Part shown: positions 7,044-17,000 of the stretch, in pieces
How positions within the stretch are numbered: position 1 is the first letter of the stretch
Layout: each line of letters opens with the position of its first letter
Source of the DNA: Candidatus Alcium sp. F082
GTDB taxonomy: Bacteria; Bacteroidota; Bacteroidia; Bacteroidales; F082
DNA length: 64,000 nucleotides
Reading direction: 5' to 3'
Assembly: GCA_001543395.1 (NCBI GenBank)
Contig: LPNG01000003.1
Span: 26,027 to 90,026, forward strand
Notes under the pieces: generated by a model
What the model was told of the DNA's origin: nothing
The model's input: the letters and a program-made list of their open reading frames with translations, nothing else
Databases searched by the model: none
Made by a program: the position numbers and the translations under genes

Positions 7044-8324
7044 CATTAATGGTAACACTTTCCCTAATTGTATGCTATTGGAGCCTTTAACGAGTATCGT
7101 TTTCCCGCTAACCGGACTGCTTTCAAGATATTGACACAGGCTCTGGACAATATCGAAGGTCTTCCAATCAGGATTATCGTTGTAGGCGCTGAAGTTCGAA
7201 CCGACCAACAAAGCCTCCTTGAATTTCAACTCCTTCATCAAGCCCAAGATGTTGCGGTGCTCTTCTTCGGAAGCCGTGCCCAACTCACGCATGTCGCCTA
7301 ATATCAAAAGACTGTTATCGCCGCAGATGCTGGCGAAGTTGATCAAGGCGGCGCGCATGGAGGTGGGGTTGGCGTTGTATGCATCCATGATGATGCGGTT
7401 CTTGCCGGTTTCAATCACCTGCGAACGGCTGTTGGTGGGTGTGTAAGCCTCCAAAGCTTCGATGATGGCGTTCTCATCCACCTCGAAATACTGACCTACG
7501 CCAATAGCGGCGGCCACATTCTCGAAGTTGTAGCTTCCCACGAGATGGGTCTGAATGAGGTGATCCCTCCAGCCGACACTCAAATACGGGTTGCAGGCAG
7601 CAGGCGCGACAGGGCAGAAGGCCGCGCAATGTCTGCCATAGCTGATGCGTTCCTGCCCCTCTGATTGCTCCCAAAGCAGCGGGTTGCCTTGGTTGACGAA
7701 GACGGCCTTGCCATTGGCTTTGATATGCCTATAGAGTTCGGTCTTGGTCTTGATGACGCCTTCGAAGCTACCGAAACCTTCCAGATGTGCTTTTCCGATG
7801 TTGGTGATGAGGCCATAGTCGGGGTCGGCGATCTTGCAGAGGAAGTCGATTTCCCCAGGGTGGTTGGCGCCCATCTCCACGACGGCAATCTCGGTCTCGG
7901 GCTTGATGCTCAGCAGGGTGAGCGGTACACCGATGTGGTTGTTGAGGTTACCCATCGTGTGGATGATGTTGTATTTCTTGGCCAGCACAGCCGAAACGAG
8001 TTCCTTGGTGGTCGTCTTGCCATTGGTGCCAGTGATGCTGAGCACCGTGGCCTTGCTCTGTTGACGGTGGTAGGCTGCGAGGTCTTGCAGTGTCTTCAGT
8101 GAATCGTCGACGATGAGGATGCGTTCGTGATGAGGCAGGTCCTTGCGGTCGGCGACGACGAGGCTGGCCACGCCTTGTTCCGCCACTTGCAAAGCGAAGT
8201 CGTTGGCATCGAAGTTCTCGCCTTTGAGGGCGAAGAAAACGGCGTCTTGTTCAATCTTGCGGCTGTCGGTTGATACCTTATAGGCCTTAATGTAGTGTTG
8301 GTATATGGTCTCGATAGGATTCAT
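7041..8324 (-). CDS. murF: UDP-N-acetylmuramoyl-tripeptide--D-alanyl-D-alanine ligase
   Basis: It adds D-Ala-D-Ala to UDP-MurNAc-tripeptide with ATP, the last cytoplasmic step of UDP-MurNAc-pentapeptide synthesis. I chose the internal Met (MNPIETIYQHY, 427 residues) because the 17 extra residues of the ORF-track start are coded by the gldJ terminator region. Domain order: N-terminal substrate-binding domain with VSTDSRK and FFALKGENFDAN (residues ~15-45), the Mur ligase P-loop ITGTNGKTTTKE (~95-107), NNHIGVPLTLL, EMGANHPGEI, the C-terminal domain with IMDAYNANPTSM (~310-322) and LILGDMRELG. All catalytic motifs are intact. It follows gldJ, an arrangement consistent with T9SS gene clusters next to cell-envelope genes. 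Confidence 0.95.
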   Translation of the reverse strand: MNPIETIYQHYIKAYKVSTDSRKIEQDAVFFALKGENFDANDFALQVAEQGVASLVVADRKDLPHHERILIVDDSLKTLQDLAAYHRQQSKATVLSITGTNGKTTTKELVSAVLAKKYNIIHTMGNLNNHIGVPLTLLSIKPETEIAVVEMGANHPGEIDFLCKIADPDYGLITNIGKAHLEGFGSFEGVIKTKTELYRHIKANGKAVFVNQGNPLLWEQSEGQERISYGRHCAAFCPVAPAACNPYLSVGWRDHLIQTHLVGSYNFENVAAAIGVGQYFEVDENAIIEALEAYTPTNSRSQVIETGKNRIIMDAYNANPTSMRAALINFASICGDNSLLILGDMRELGTASEEEHRNILGLMKELKFKEALLVGSNFSAYNDNPDWKTFDIVQSLCQYLESSPVSGKTILVKGSNSIQLGKVLPLM

Positions 8325-8342
8325 GGCTTGGGTTTTAATAAA

Positions 8343-8372
8343 AGAAGCCGCCTGACGGATCAAACGGCTTCT
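8343..8372 (-). terminator. Rho-independent terminator after gldJ
   Basis: The arms AGAAGCCG (8343-8350) and CGGCTTCT (8365-8372) are perfectly complementary. On the minus strand the stem is followed by TTTTATT. It lies 28 bases after the gldJ stop and just before the murF start, so it probably attenuates read-through into murF. Confidence 0.75.
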
Positions 8373-8399
8373 CAATTATCATGAAAAACTTATTTCTAT

Positions 8400-9890
8400 T
8401 TACTTGGCGAATGAGCTACCCACCTTGTTCATGGCGCAGCGGAAGCCAATAGTGGATGCCGACTGGTTTTGGTTGAGGTAACGGCGATTGCCGGGGCTCA
8501 GGTAGTATGGACCGTCGGCCCATGAACCGCCTTTGTACACTCTCGATTCGTCGCTGATGAGCGTGGTACCGGGGGTGTCGTTGGTGGCGTATTCATACAT
8601 TTCTTTGGTAAAGATGCTCTGGTCGTCTTGAGGATCGCTCCAGCGGTTACGGATGGCTGACATGTAGTCACCGTCGTCGTAGTTGGAGTTGAAGCTCGTA
8701 CGGTAGTTCTGACGCTTGGCAGCTTCTTCCTGAGGGATGGGCTCTCTGCGGATACGGCCGAGAGAGTCTTTCTGCAGCAGGAAGCCTTCGTCGTCGACGG
8801 CCTTGCGGGTGAACACGTTACCACGGAAGGGGCTATAGTCGGCCACGTCTTCGTGTGACAGCGGACGGTAGACGTCTTGGCACCACTCGGCGACATTGCC
8901 AGCCATGTTATACAGACCGTAGTCGTTGGGCCAGTAGGAGCCAACGGGAGCGGGCAGAGCGGCACCATCGTTCAGGTGGCCAGCAACACCCATGTAGTCA
9001 CCAGGGCCTCTCTTGAAGTTGGCCATGAAACTACCCATATATCTCTTGTTGTCGGTGCGGAGACCATCGCCGTTCCAAGGATAAACCTTGCGTTCGCTCA
9101 CGATCTCATTGGAGGTGTTACCCACCAGGCCGACAGCGGCATATTCCCATTCAGCTTCCGTAGGCAGACGGTAGGAGGGCAACAGGATGCCGTCGTCCAT
9201 ACGCACGTTACGCAGACCGTCGCCACCCTTGGAGAGGTCTTTCTTGCCGTTCTTCACCTTACCGGTGTACTGGCCAGCCAGATATGCGTCGGTGTTGAAG
9301 TTCTCTTCATCCTGTTGGGTGGGATCCCAGTCGAGGATACCGGCTTCAACGAGCATCAACTCGTTGACGCGGTCGGTACGCCAGGCGCAGTAGTCGTTGG
9401 CTTGCACCCAAGTCACGCCGACCACCGGGTAGTCATTATAGGAAGGATGACGGAAATAGATTTCAACCATGGGTTCGTTATACGACAAACGGTCACGCCA
9501 AACCAAGGTGTCGGGAGCGGCGTTGCGGACCACTTGAGGATAGTTCTGGCCATAAACACGGTTGAGCCAGTAGATGTACTCACGATAGTCCACATTGCTG
9601 ACCTCGGTGCGGTCCATAAGGAAGGAAGGCACGGTGACCTTGCGGGGCGAGTTGTCCCACGAATAGGTCAGATTGTCGGTGGTGGCGCCCATGACGAAGG
9701 TGCCGCCCTCGATGGCAATCAGGCCGGGACCGATTTCCTGGTCGTTGATTTCGGTAACTTCAAAGCCGCCGTTGTTGGCATCGTTGTAGGCCCATCCCGT
9801 CGTACGTGATGATTTCTTGGAACATGAAACAGAGAGCAGACCTGCCAATGCGATGATGGCGAATGTTTTGAATGCTTGTTTTCTATACAT
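8400..9890 (-). CDS. gldJ: Gliding/T9SS lipoprotein GldJ
   Basis: This is a 496-residue outer-membrane lipoprotein of the SUMF1-like fold, related to GldK/PorK. The signal peptide ends in a lipobox LSVSC (Cys23). The mature N-terminus SSRTTGWAYND..GGFEV and GPGLIAIEGGTFVMGATTDN are GldJ-like, as are MDRTEVSNVDYREYIYWLNRVY, APDTLVWRD and YPVVGVTWVQANDYCAWRTDRVNE. The SUMF-type domain continues with YRLPTEAEWEYAA, YNMAGNVAEWCQDVYRP and the terminal YKGGSW..GFRCAMN. In Flavobacterium GldJ is needed for gliding and T9SS function and stabilises other Gld proteins. Here it is divergent from the porU-porV genes, which supports a T9SS role. SUMF paralogues can be confused, but the N-terminal region favours GldJ over GldK. 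Confidence 0.88.
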   Translation of the reverse strand: MYRKQAFKTFAIIALAGLLSVSCSKKSSRTTGWAYNDANNGGFEVTEINDQEIGPGLIAIEGGTFVMGATTDNLTYSWDNSPRKVTVPSFLMDRTEVSNVDYREYIYWLNRVYGQNYPQVVRNAAPDTLVWRDRLSYNEPMVEIYFRHPSYNDYPVVGVTWVQANDYCAWRTDRVNELMLVEAGILDWDPTQQDEENFNTDAYLAGQYTGKVKNGKKDLSKGGDGLRNVRMDDGILLPSYRLPTEAEWEYAAVGLVGNTSNEIVSERKVYPWNGDGLRTDNKRYMGSFMANFKRGPGDYMGVAGHLNDGAALPAPVGSYWPNDYGLYNMAGNVAEWCQDVYRPLSHEDVADYSPFRGNVFTRKAVDDEGFLLQKDSLGRIRREPIPQEEAAKRQNYRTSFNSNYDDGDYMSAIRNRWSDPQDDQSIFTKEMYEYATNDTPGTTLISDESRVYKGGSWADGPYYLSPGNRRYLNQNQSASTIGFRCAMNKVGSSFAK

Positions 9891-9971
9891 TGTTGTTCAA
9901 ATTTGTTATCTAATAACTCTATTGAGAAACGATTATTGTATCGCCCCTCACTTTTTTTCAGAAAAATCACG

Positions 9972-9979
9972 CAAATTTA
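9972..9979 (-). promoter_or_regulatory. -7 promoter box (TAAATTTG) of gldJ
   Basis: It is a perfect TAnnTTTG on the minus strand ~80 bases before the gldJ start. The 240-bp gap between gldJ and porU holds the divergent promoters; the porU-side box may be TATTTTCG near 10061, a weaker match. Confidence 0.45.
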
Positions 9980-10130
9980 GGGACTTTTTTTGAATCCACT
10001 GCGTTTTTTGGAAAAAAAACTTTTTTCTGCCAAAAATGACCCTCTTATAATAAAAAAGTTGTATTTTCGTTCACTTTATATATAGGGTAAAAAAGGTTTT
10101 TGGCTTTTGATTTAATCAATTGATAATTAA

Positions 10131-13100
10131 ATGACTAGAAAAAATTTGTATGTTTATACAAGGGCGATGACGGCTCTACTAATGGCTTTTTTCGCTCTCA
10201 TTTACCCCGTTTCTCTCGTTGCACAAACGGCTCAAAACTATCCGGTGCAGCTGAAATGGCATGGTGTGGAGACGGAACGCTATGGTGATGATGTTTGGTC
10301 TTATATAGCTTTGGAGTCGGCAGAATACGATGGCTCCATGCCTGTTTTTTGCCAGTCGTTCCCCATTTATGACGATGCTGTGAAAGTCCGTGCCGAGCTC
10401 AAAAATGTAAAGACATCGCCTCTCTCGGATGCTGAGTTGGCACTCGCACAAGCATATGCTTTTGCTTCTGACTTTATGGTTGAGGCAGCCCCTTTGCGTT
10501 CGCGTGACGAATCGTTGCTTTCTCTACGTATCGTCCCTTTTCGTCAGGTGGGTGGAAGAATTGAGAAATTGACATCGGCTTCGATTTCTGTTACGCTAAC
10601 TCCTGATACTGAAATCAATAAGTCAAGAGCACCTTTTGTTACGGAGTCGGTGATGGCGCGTGGTAATTGGTACAAGATAGGCTTGCAAGAGACGGGCGTC
10701 TATAAACTCACGGCCTCGGATCTCTCGGCACTGGGCATCAATGTGTCGGCTGTCGATCCGCGGCAGATCCGTATCTATCATAATGGTGGCGGCACCTTGC
10801 CCGAGATGAATGCCGATCCGCGCCCCGCTGACTTGGTGGAGATTCCCATCTATGTGTCGGGCGAGTCGGATGGTCGGTTCGACAACAACGACTATATCCT
10901 TTTCTATGGCCGAGGCCCCGTTTGCTGGAAGCTCGACGATGTGAAGACGGCTTATGTCCATCAGCAGAATCCATATGATGATTATTCCTATGCCTTTGTC
11001 GTCACTGGGCTAGGCAACGGCAAGCGCATCGCTGAGGCATCGGCTCCAACGTCTTCAGCCGATGTGGTTGTGGACCAGTTCCTTGACTATCAGGTCCACG
11101 AGCTGGATGAGTTTAACCCCAACGGAACGGGACGATCCTTTTTCGGCGATAAGATGGAACTCACTTCGACCAAGAACTTCAATTTCAGTTTCCCCAATGT
11201 GATCACCACTAAGACCTGTTGGGTGAAGACGGCTATGGCTGGACGCAATTTCAGTCCGGCCAACTTTGAGGTTTCGATCGACCATGTGAAGAAAGCCACG
11301 TATTCCATACAGACGACTGCGGGCACCACCCAAGATCCGTACGCTAACGAAGTGGGCGGCTGGGTTAATGCCAATCCCACCGGCGAAACGGTTTGCATCA
11401 CGCTGAAACACGATGCGCTTGGCTACAGCACCACCTCCGAGGGCTATGTGGATTATATCCTCGTCAATGCATGGCGCAACCTGAAGATGGCGGGCGGCCA
11501 GATGCCTTTCCGTAATCCTGAAGCGCTCATTAATAATAAGGTATACGAATACAAACTCACTAATGCCTCGCAACAGTTGCAGGTTTGGGATGTCACCGAC
11601 CCCTTGTTCCCTCAAAAGGTGAAGGGACAACTCAACGGCTCGCAGTTCTCGTTTAAGGTAATGGGCGACCGCGACAATGCCTTCGTCGCCTTCAACGGCA
11701 GCTCGTATTGCACGGCAAAGACATTTGAGAAGATTGAAAACCAAAACCTTCATGGGGTTCGTGACGTGGACTTCCTCATCCTGACCTACGAAGGCTTCAT
11801 GTCGCAAGCCGAAAGGCTGAAAGAACTCCACGGTCGTCTTGACCCCGAGCTGAATGTGTTTATCACAACGCCTGAGTTGATTTACAACGAGTTTTCGTGT
11901 GGTGCAAAAGATGTTTCTGCCATACGCGACTTCTGCCGTATGCTTTATCTCGATAGTAATGCAGGGCATAAACTGAAGTATATGCTGCTCTTGGGCGATT
12001 GCTCCTATGACTACAAGAACAGAAACGGCGTGGTGGATTTTGTGCCTGCATTTGAGACCGTTCAGTCGCTTGATATGAAGAAGACCTACGTCACCGACGA
12101 TTATTTCGGTTTGATGGATGAGAACGAAGGAGACATCGGGCATTCTTTGGCTGATATTGGTATCGGTCGTTTCCCTGTGCAGACCTTGGAGCAGGCCTCG
12201 CAAATGGTGGATAAGATTGAACGTTACGTTGTCAAAGACGCCACCACTATGCAGCCTTGGCGCAACATGGTTACGTTCTTTACCGACGACGAAGGCGGTT
12301 TCGTTAGAAATGCCGAGACACTGTCCCGTTTGCTGAAGAATGTGGGTGGCGAAGGCACGGTCGTCGACAAAATCTATCTTGACGCTTATCAGCAGGTCAG
12401 CGCTCCTGGAGGTGAGATTGCACCCGAGGTGAATGCTGCCATCAACAATAGGATGGAGAAAGGTACGATGATACTCCATTATATCGGTCATGGCGGTGAG
12501 GTTCAACTGTCGGAGGAAAAGATTCTTCAAAGGAAGGATGTGGACTCCTGGCGCAATGCTCCTATGTATCCTCTGATGATCACTGGCACCTGTGAGTTCA
12601 GCCGTTATGACGACCACAAACGCACTTCTCTGGGCGAGTATTCCTTCCTCAACCAATATGGTGGCATGATTGCCATGTTTACCACTTCTAGGGTAACTGA
12701 CGGCGGAAGCAACCAGAATTTCGCCGAAGGGCTTTATAACAAGTTGTTCCGTATCAATGGCGGCGAGCACTACCGTTTGGGCGACATCTATCGTATGGGA
12801 AAAACCAACGGTGGCGTATATGAAAAACGCTATGTGTTCTTTGGCGACCCGGCTTTACGTTTGGCCTATCCCAAGTGGAAGGTGGAGACGCTGAGCATCA
12901 ACGGGCAGTATCCGGGTTATGTGCTCGACTCGGTCCAACTCGATGACTCGACATGGCAGACCTATCCTGTCTATGTGGATACCATCAGTGCTTTGCAGAG
13001 CGTCGAGATTGAAGGCGTCGTGAAAGACTTGGATGGTAATATCGCTACGGGATTTAATGGTGTGGTGAGCGTAATCGTCTACGATAAGGAAGCTGAGCTA

Positions 13101-14009
13101 TCCACACTCGGCTCTGCTGATGCCAATGGCTATGTGTATCAGTTTAATCTGCGTAATAGCATGATCTTCAATGGTAAGGCCGATGTCAAGAATGGAAAGT
13201 TCAAGATCAGTTTCATTGTGCCTCGCGACATCTCCTATCGTTATGGACAAGGCTTGATCAACTATTATGCTACCGATTACGTCGAGGAGGCCAATGGCAA
13301 CTGCGACTCGTTCATTATTGGTGGTTTCTATGACGAGGCCTTTGAAGACCAGAATCCGCCCGAGATACGTATGTTTATCGACGACACCTTGTTTGTGAAT
13401 GGTGGTATCACGAGTGAGAACCCGATATTGCTTGCTTTTGTCAATGATGAAAGCGGTATCAATACAACAGGTGCCGGCATCGGACACGATATCATGGCCA
13501 CTTTGACAGGTCCGTCAAAGAATGCCTATTGCCTGAACGATTATTTCGTGTCGGAAGTCGACCAGCCTGGCAAAGGTTCCATCACCTTCAAGATGCAGGA
13601 TCTTTCCGATGGCGACTACACACTGACTCTGAAGGTATGGGATGTCTATAACAATTCGGGTACGGCTACCATTGATTTCACGGTCGTCAACAGCGGCGCC
13701 ATGCATATTGAAAATGCCTATAATGTGCCTAATCCTGTGTTTGATGAGACCGGCTTCGTGTTCGACCATAACCAGGTGGGCAACAATCTCAATGTGGACA
13801 TCATCATCTATGACATCATGGGACGTTGGGTCACTACGCTTTCCGAAAAAGTGGCGGGTACCTCGACGCGTATCAACCCCATCCGCTGGAACGGTTGTGG
13901 CGCCCGTGGCGAGCGTCTCAGAAACGGCGTTTATATCTATCGCATTATTGCCACCAATGACAAGGGTGAAACGGATACCTTGGTCTCAAAATTGGTATTA
14001 AGTAAATGA
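10131..14009 (+). CDS. porU: PorU-like C25 (gingipain-family) T9SS sortase, copy 1
   Basis: PorU is the cell-surface protease of the type IX system that cleaves C-terminal sorting domains and transfers cargo to A-LPS. The protein has 1292 residues with an N-terminal signal segment (residues ~12-32, ending LVAQT). The N-terminal region (residues ~160-330: YKIGLQETGVYKLTASDLSALGI, IRIYHNGGG, DNNDYILFYGRGP) is the PorU prodomain-like part. The C25 caspase-like domain follows with VDFLILTYEGF and YMLLLGDCSYDYKN, and the dyad HYIGHGGE (His787) and TGTCEFSRYDD (Cys821). The C-terminus has IIIYDIMGRWV and LRNGVYIYRI, a FlgD/sorting-type domain that PorU keeps. It overlaps the second copy by 4 bases. 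Confidence 0.88.
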   Translation: MTRKNLYVYTRAMTALLMAFFALIYPVSLVAQTAQNYPVQLKWHGVETERYGDDVWSYIALESAEYDGSMPVFCQSFPIYDDAVKVRAELKNVKTSPLSDAELALAQAYAFASDFMVEAAPLRSRDESLLSLRIVPFRQVGGRIEKLTSASISVTLTPDTEINKSRAPFVTESVMARGNWYKIGLQETGVYKLTASDLSALGINVSAVDPRQIRIYHNGGGTLPEMNADPRPADLVEIPIYVSGESDGRFDNNDYILFYGRGPVCWKLDDVKTAYVHQQNPYDDYSYAFVVTGLGNGKRIAEASAPTSSADVVVDQFLDYQVHELDEFNPNGTGRSFFGDKMELTSTKNFNFSFPNVITTKTCWVKTAMAGRNFSPANFEVSIDHVKKATYSIQTTAGTTQDPYANEVGGWVNANPTGETVCITLKHDALGYSTTSEGYVDYILVNAWRNLKMAGGQMPFRNPEALINNKVYEYKLTNASQQLQVWDVTDPLFPQKVKGQLNGSQFSFKVMGDRDNAFVAFNGSSYCTAKTFEKIENQNLHGVRDVDFLILTYEGFMSQAERLKELHGRLDPELNVFITTPELIYNEFSCGAKDVSAIRDFCRMLYLDSNAGHKLKYMLLLGDCSYDYKNRNGVVDFVPAFETVQSLDMKKTYVTDDYFGLMDENEGDIGHSLADIGIGRFPVQTLEQASQMVDKIERYVVKDATTMQPWRNMVTFFTDDEGGFVRNAETLSRLLKNVGGEGTVVDKIYLDAYQQVSAPGGEIAPEVNAAINNRMEKGTMILHYIGHGGEVQLSEEKILQRKDVDSWRNAPMYPLMITGTCEFSRYDDHKRTSLGEYSFLNQYGGMIAMFTTSRVTDGGSNQNFAEGLYNKLFRINGGEHYRLGDIYRMGKTNGGVYEKRYVFFGDPALRLAYPKWKVETLSINGQYPGYVLDSVQLDDSTWQTYPVYVDTISALQSVEIEGVVKDLDGNIATGFNGVVSVIVYDKEAELSTLGSADANGYVYQFNLRNSMIFNGKADVKNGKFKISFIVPRDISYRYGQGLINYYATDYVEEANGNCDSFIIGGFYDEAFEDQNPPEIRMFIDDTLFVNGGITSENPILLAFVNDESGINTTGAGIGHDIMATLTGPSKNAYCLNDYFVSEVDQPGKGSITFKMQDLSDGDYTLTLKVWDVYNNSGTATIDFTVVNSGAMHIENAYNVPNPVFDETGFVFDHNQVGNNLNVDIIIYDIMGRWVTTLSEKVAGTSTRINPIRWNGCGARGERLRNGVYIYRIIATNDKGETDTLVSKLVLSK

Positions 14010-17000
14010 AACTAAGTATGATGAAAAGAATATTTTCCATTGTCCTTTTTGCTGCGGCGGTTTTGTTGCTTCCGACGAAGTCGGCTGTCGCTCAAGTGAA
14101 CAACTATCATTCAGTCCTGAGTGAGCACACATGGCATAGGCTTTCGGTGACGCAAGAAGGTGTTTACCGGCTGGATTATGGCACGTTGCAAGCCATGGGC
14201 ATTGATATGGATCAATTGAATCCCGACCAGATACGCGTCTTCGGTAATCCTTCGGGGAAGTTGCCTGAGAAAAACTCTGAAATCCGTCCCGACGATTTGA
14301 CGGAGATGGCCATCGTGGTGGAAGGCGCTGAAGACGGCTCGTTCGATGAAGGCGACAAGGTGCTTTTCTATGGCCAAGAGCCGACGCGGTGGAAGCTGGT
14401 TGACCAAAACGGCAAAACCTATCAGAGAGAACGCAATTACTATTCTGACACTACCTATTATTATCTCTGCGTCGACAGTGGCGTTGATGGATTGAGGGTG
14501 GGAGAGAAGTCTAGCCTTCCCGTTGAGGACGCCACGACGGTCATTTCCGAGTTCCCTGATTGGGTATGGCACGAGGAGGAACTCTTCTCGCCTTATTTCA
14601 TTGGACAGAATTGGTTTGGCGAGGTGATTTCGGGAGATGAAACGCTTTCGATTCCCTTTGTATTTCCCAATCTAGTAAAGGAGAAAAACCTGCGAGTGGT
14701 AGGCACTGTTTATGGCCGTGTCTCTTCTGGCACCATGTCATACAACATCTGGGTCGACGACAATCATGTTGTGGAGAACAAGACCATTGACTATTACAAA
14801 CCGCATAAATACGCCAATCCTTCTGTTTTTGAGAAACAGATCGTATTGGATGGTGACACGGCTCTATTTGAGATGAGTTTCGTGCCCAACCCCAAAGCCT
14901 CTTTGTATCTTGACTATGTGGAGATCTATGGATGGCGTCATTTGAAATGTGTGGGCGGCGTCTTTCCTTTCCGTTTGATGCCAAGCCAGTTTGGAAACGA
15001 CAAGACTGCCATTTGGGTACAGAACACCAATGCCGACTATAGGCTTTGGGAGGTGACCGACCCGATGAGCCCCGTCATGCAGACAGGTGTGTTGAGTGGC
15101 GGTAATATGGTCTTCGCCACCAATGAAAAGACTGAGAAACGCTATGTGATGTTCAAGCCGTCGGCTGCGATGGATGTCGTCAGCTGGAAGGCTATTCCAA
15201 ACCAGAATCTTCATGGCATTGCCTTGGCCGACAACCTGATCTTGACCTCACCCATCTTTTTGGAACAGGCACAAGAGCTGGCCGACTACCATACCGAGTT
15301 GGATGGCTTGACTAGCGTAGTGGTCGACGTCAACGAGATTTACAACGAGTTTTCGACTGGCACGCCCGATCCTACCGGCATCCGCGATTTTGTGCGTATG
15401 GTGTATCGCCGCAGTTCGGGCCGACTCAAATACCTGACCCTCTTTGGACGTGCATCTGCCGATTTCCGTAATATCATGGGATATGGCCAGAACTTTGTGC
15501 CTTGTTATGAGACTTTTGCTGATCCGCACCATGAATTGAGCTTTTGCGCCGACGACTATTATGCTTTGATGGACAATAACGAGGGTTCCAACTGCGAAGG
15601 TAAGGTGGATATCGGTGTGGGCCGTATCTCGGTTTCGACGGTTGAGGAGGCTGAGACGGTGTTGCGTAAGATCCGCCATTTCAACGACCTGATAGCTTCA
15701 CATGGCGAATGGAAGAACGACGTCATCTTTTGCGCTGATGACGAAACGCTGAGTTATGTGGAGAATACGGAGACTATATACAGGATGCTGGATACGATCT
15801 GCCCGTCGCTTACGGCCAAGAAAGTGTATTGTGGCGCCTATCCCGTGGTCAATACCTCAAACGGCGTTGAGATTCCTGGCGCCAACCGCGATTTGATGGA
15901 TGCCTTTGACAAAGGAGCATTGGCCATGCTTTACACGGGTCATGGCGGTGTGAGAGGCCTGACGGGCGATAATGTGTTTACCAATGCCGACATCGCAGCG
16001 CTCAACAATTACGACAAGATGCCTTTCGTTTATACCGCCACTTGCGAGTTCACCAAATATGACAATCCTCTGTTGGTCTCTTCGGGCGAGTTGATGATGT
16101 TGAATCCGAACGGAGGATGTGTGGCCTTGTTCACGGCCTGCCGTCCCACCTATGGAAACCATAACATCTTGCACTCAAAGGCATTGGTGAAAGTGCTCAC
16201 CCAGCGGGATGAAGATGGGCTGCCGCTGCGGTTTGGTGACATCGTCAGGATGACAAAATGCAATCCTGATAACTATTCCAGCAATCCAATGGTTAATTTA
16301 AACATCCGTTTTGTGTTCATGGGCGACCCGGTGTTGCGTTTCCCCTTGCCTCATGAGGAAGTGGAAGTGAGAACAATCAACGGCGCGGCCATTGGAAGCA
16401 GCGATGACCTTCAATTGCATGCCATGAGCATGGTAACTGTGGAAGGTGTCGTCAAGAAGATTGACGGAACGGTTGATAACGGTTTCAATGGCACCTTATG
16501 GGCCCGATTCTTCGACAAGAAGGCTAAGGTCCAGGTGAAGTTCAATAGCGCCTCTCCGAGATATGTGTATTACCATAAGGATGTGCTCTACCAAGGGAAG
16601 GTCAGCGTGAACAACGGTAGGTTCAGCCTCTCGTTCCAGGTGCCCAAGGATATAGACCAAGAAGGCGGAGTGCCGAGATTCACCTTCTATGCCTATGATT
16701 CCATCAACAATGTCGATGCTATGGGCAAGTACGATAACTTGTCGCTGGGTGGTATCGATCCCTCGGCCGTGGCTGATGACGAAGGACCTAAGATTCATTT
16801 CTATTGGAATTCGCCCGAGTTTGTTGATGGCCAGTCGGTGGAACGCCAGGGCGTGCTTTGCGCCGACCTTTATGACGCCCAGGGCATCTATCACTACGGT
16901 TACAGCTTAGGTCGCGATATCGTGCTGAACAGCAATCTTATGGGTTACAATAGTATGGTGCTGAACGACAACTTTGAGCCTGCACTCAACGATTACAGAC

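Noticed and set aside
8325-8375. N-terminal extension of MurF
   Set aside because: The extra 17 codons are the gldJ terminator hairpin; MNPIETIYQHY fits the family start.
11055-12770. 571-residue open frame antisense to porU copy 1
   Set aside because: It lies wholly inside the porU coding sequence on the other strand, has no recognisable domain and a composition typical of shadow frames; codon phase of porU explains it.
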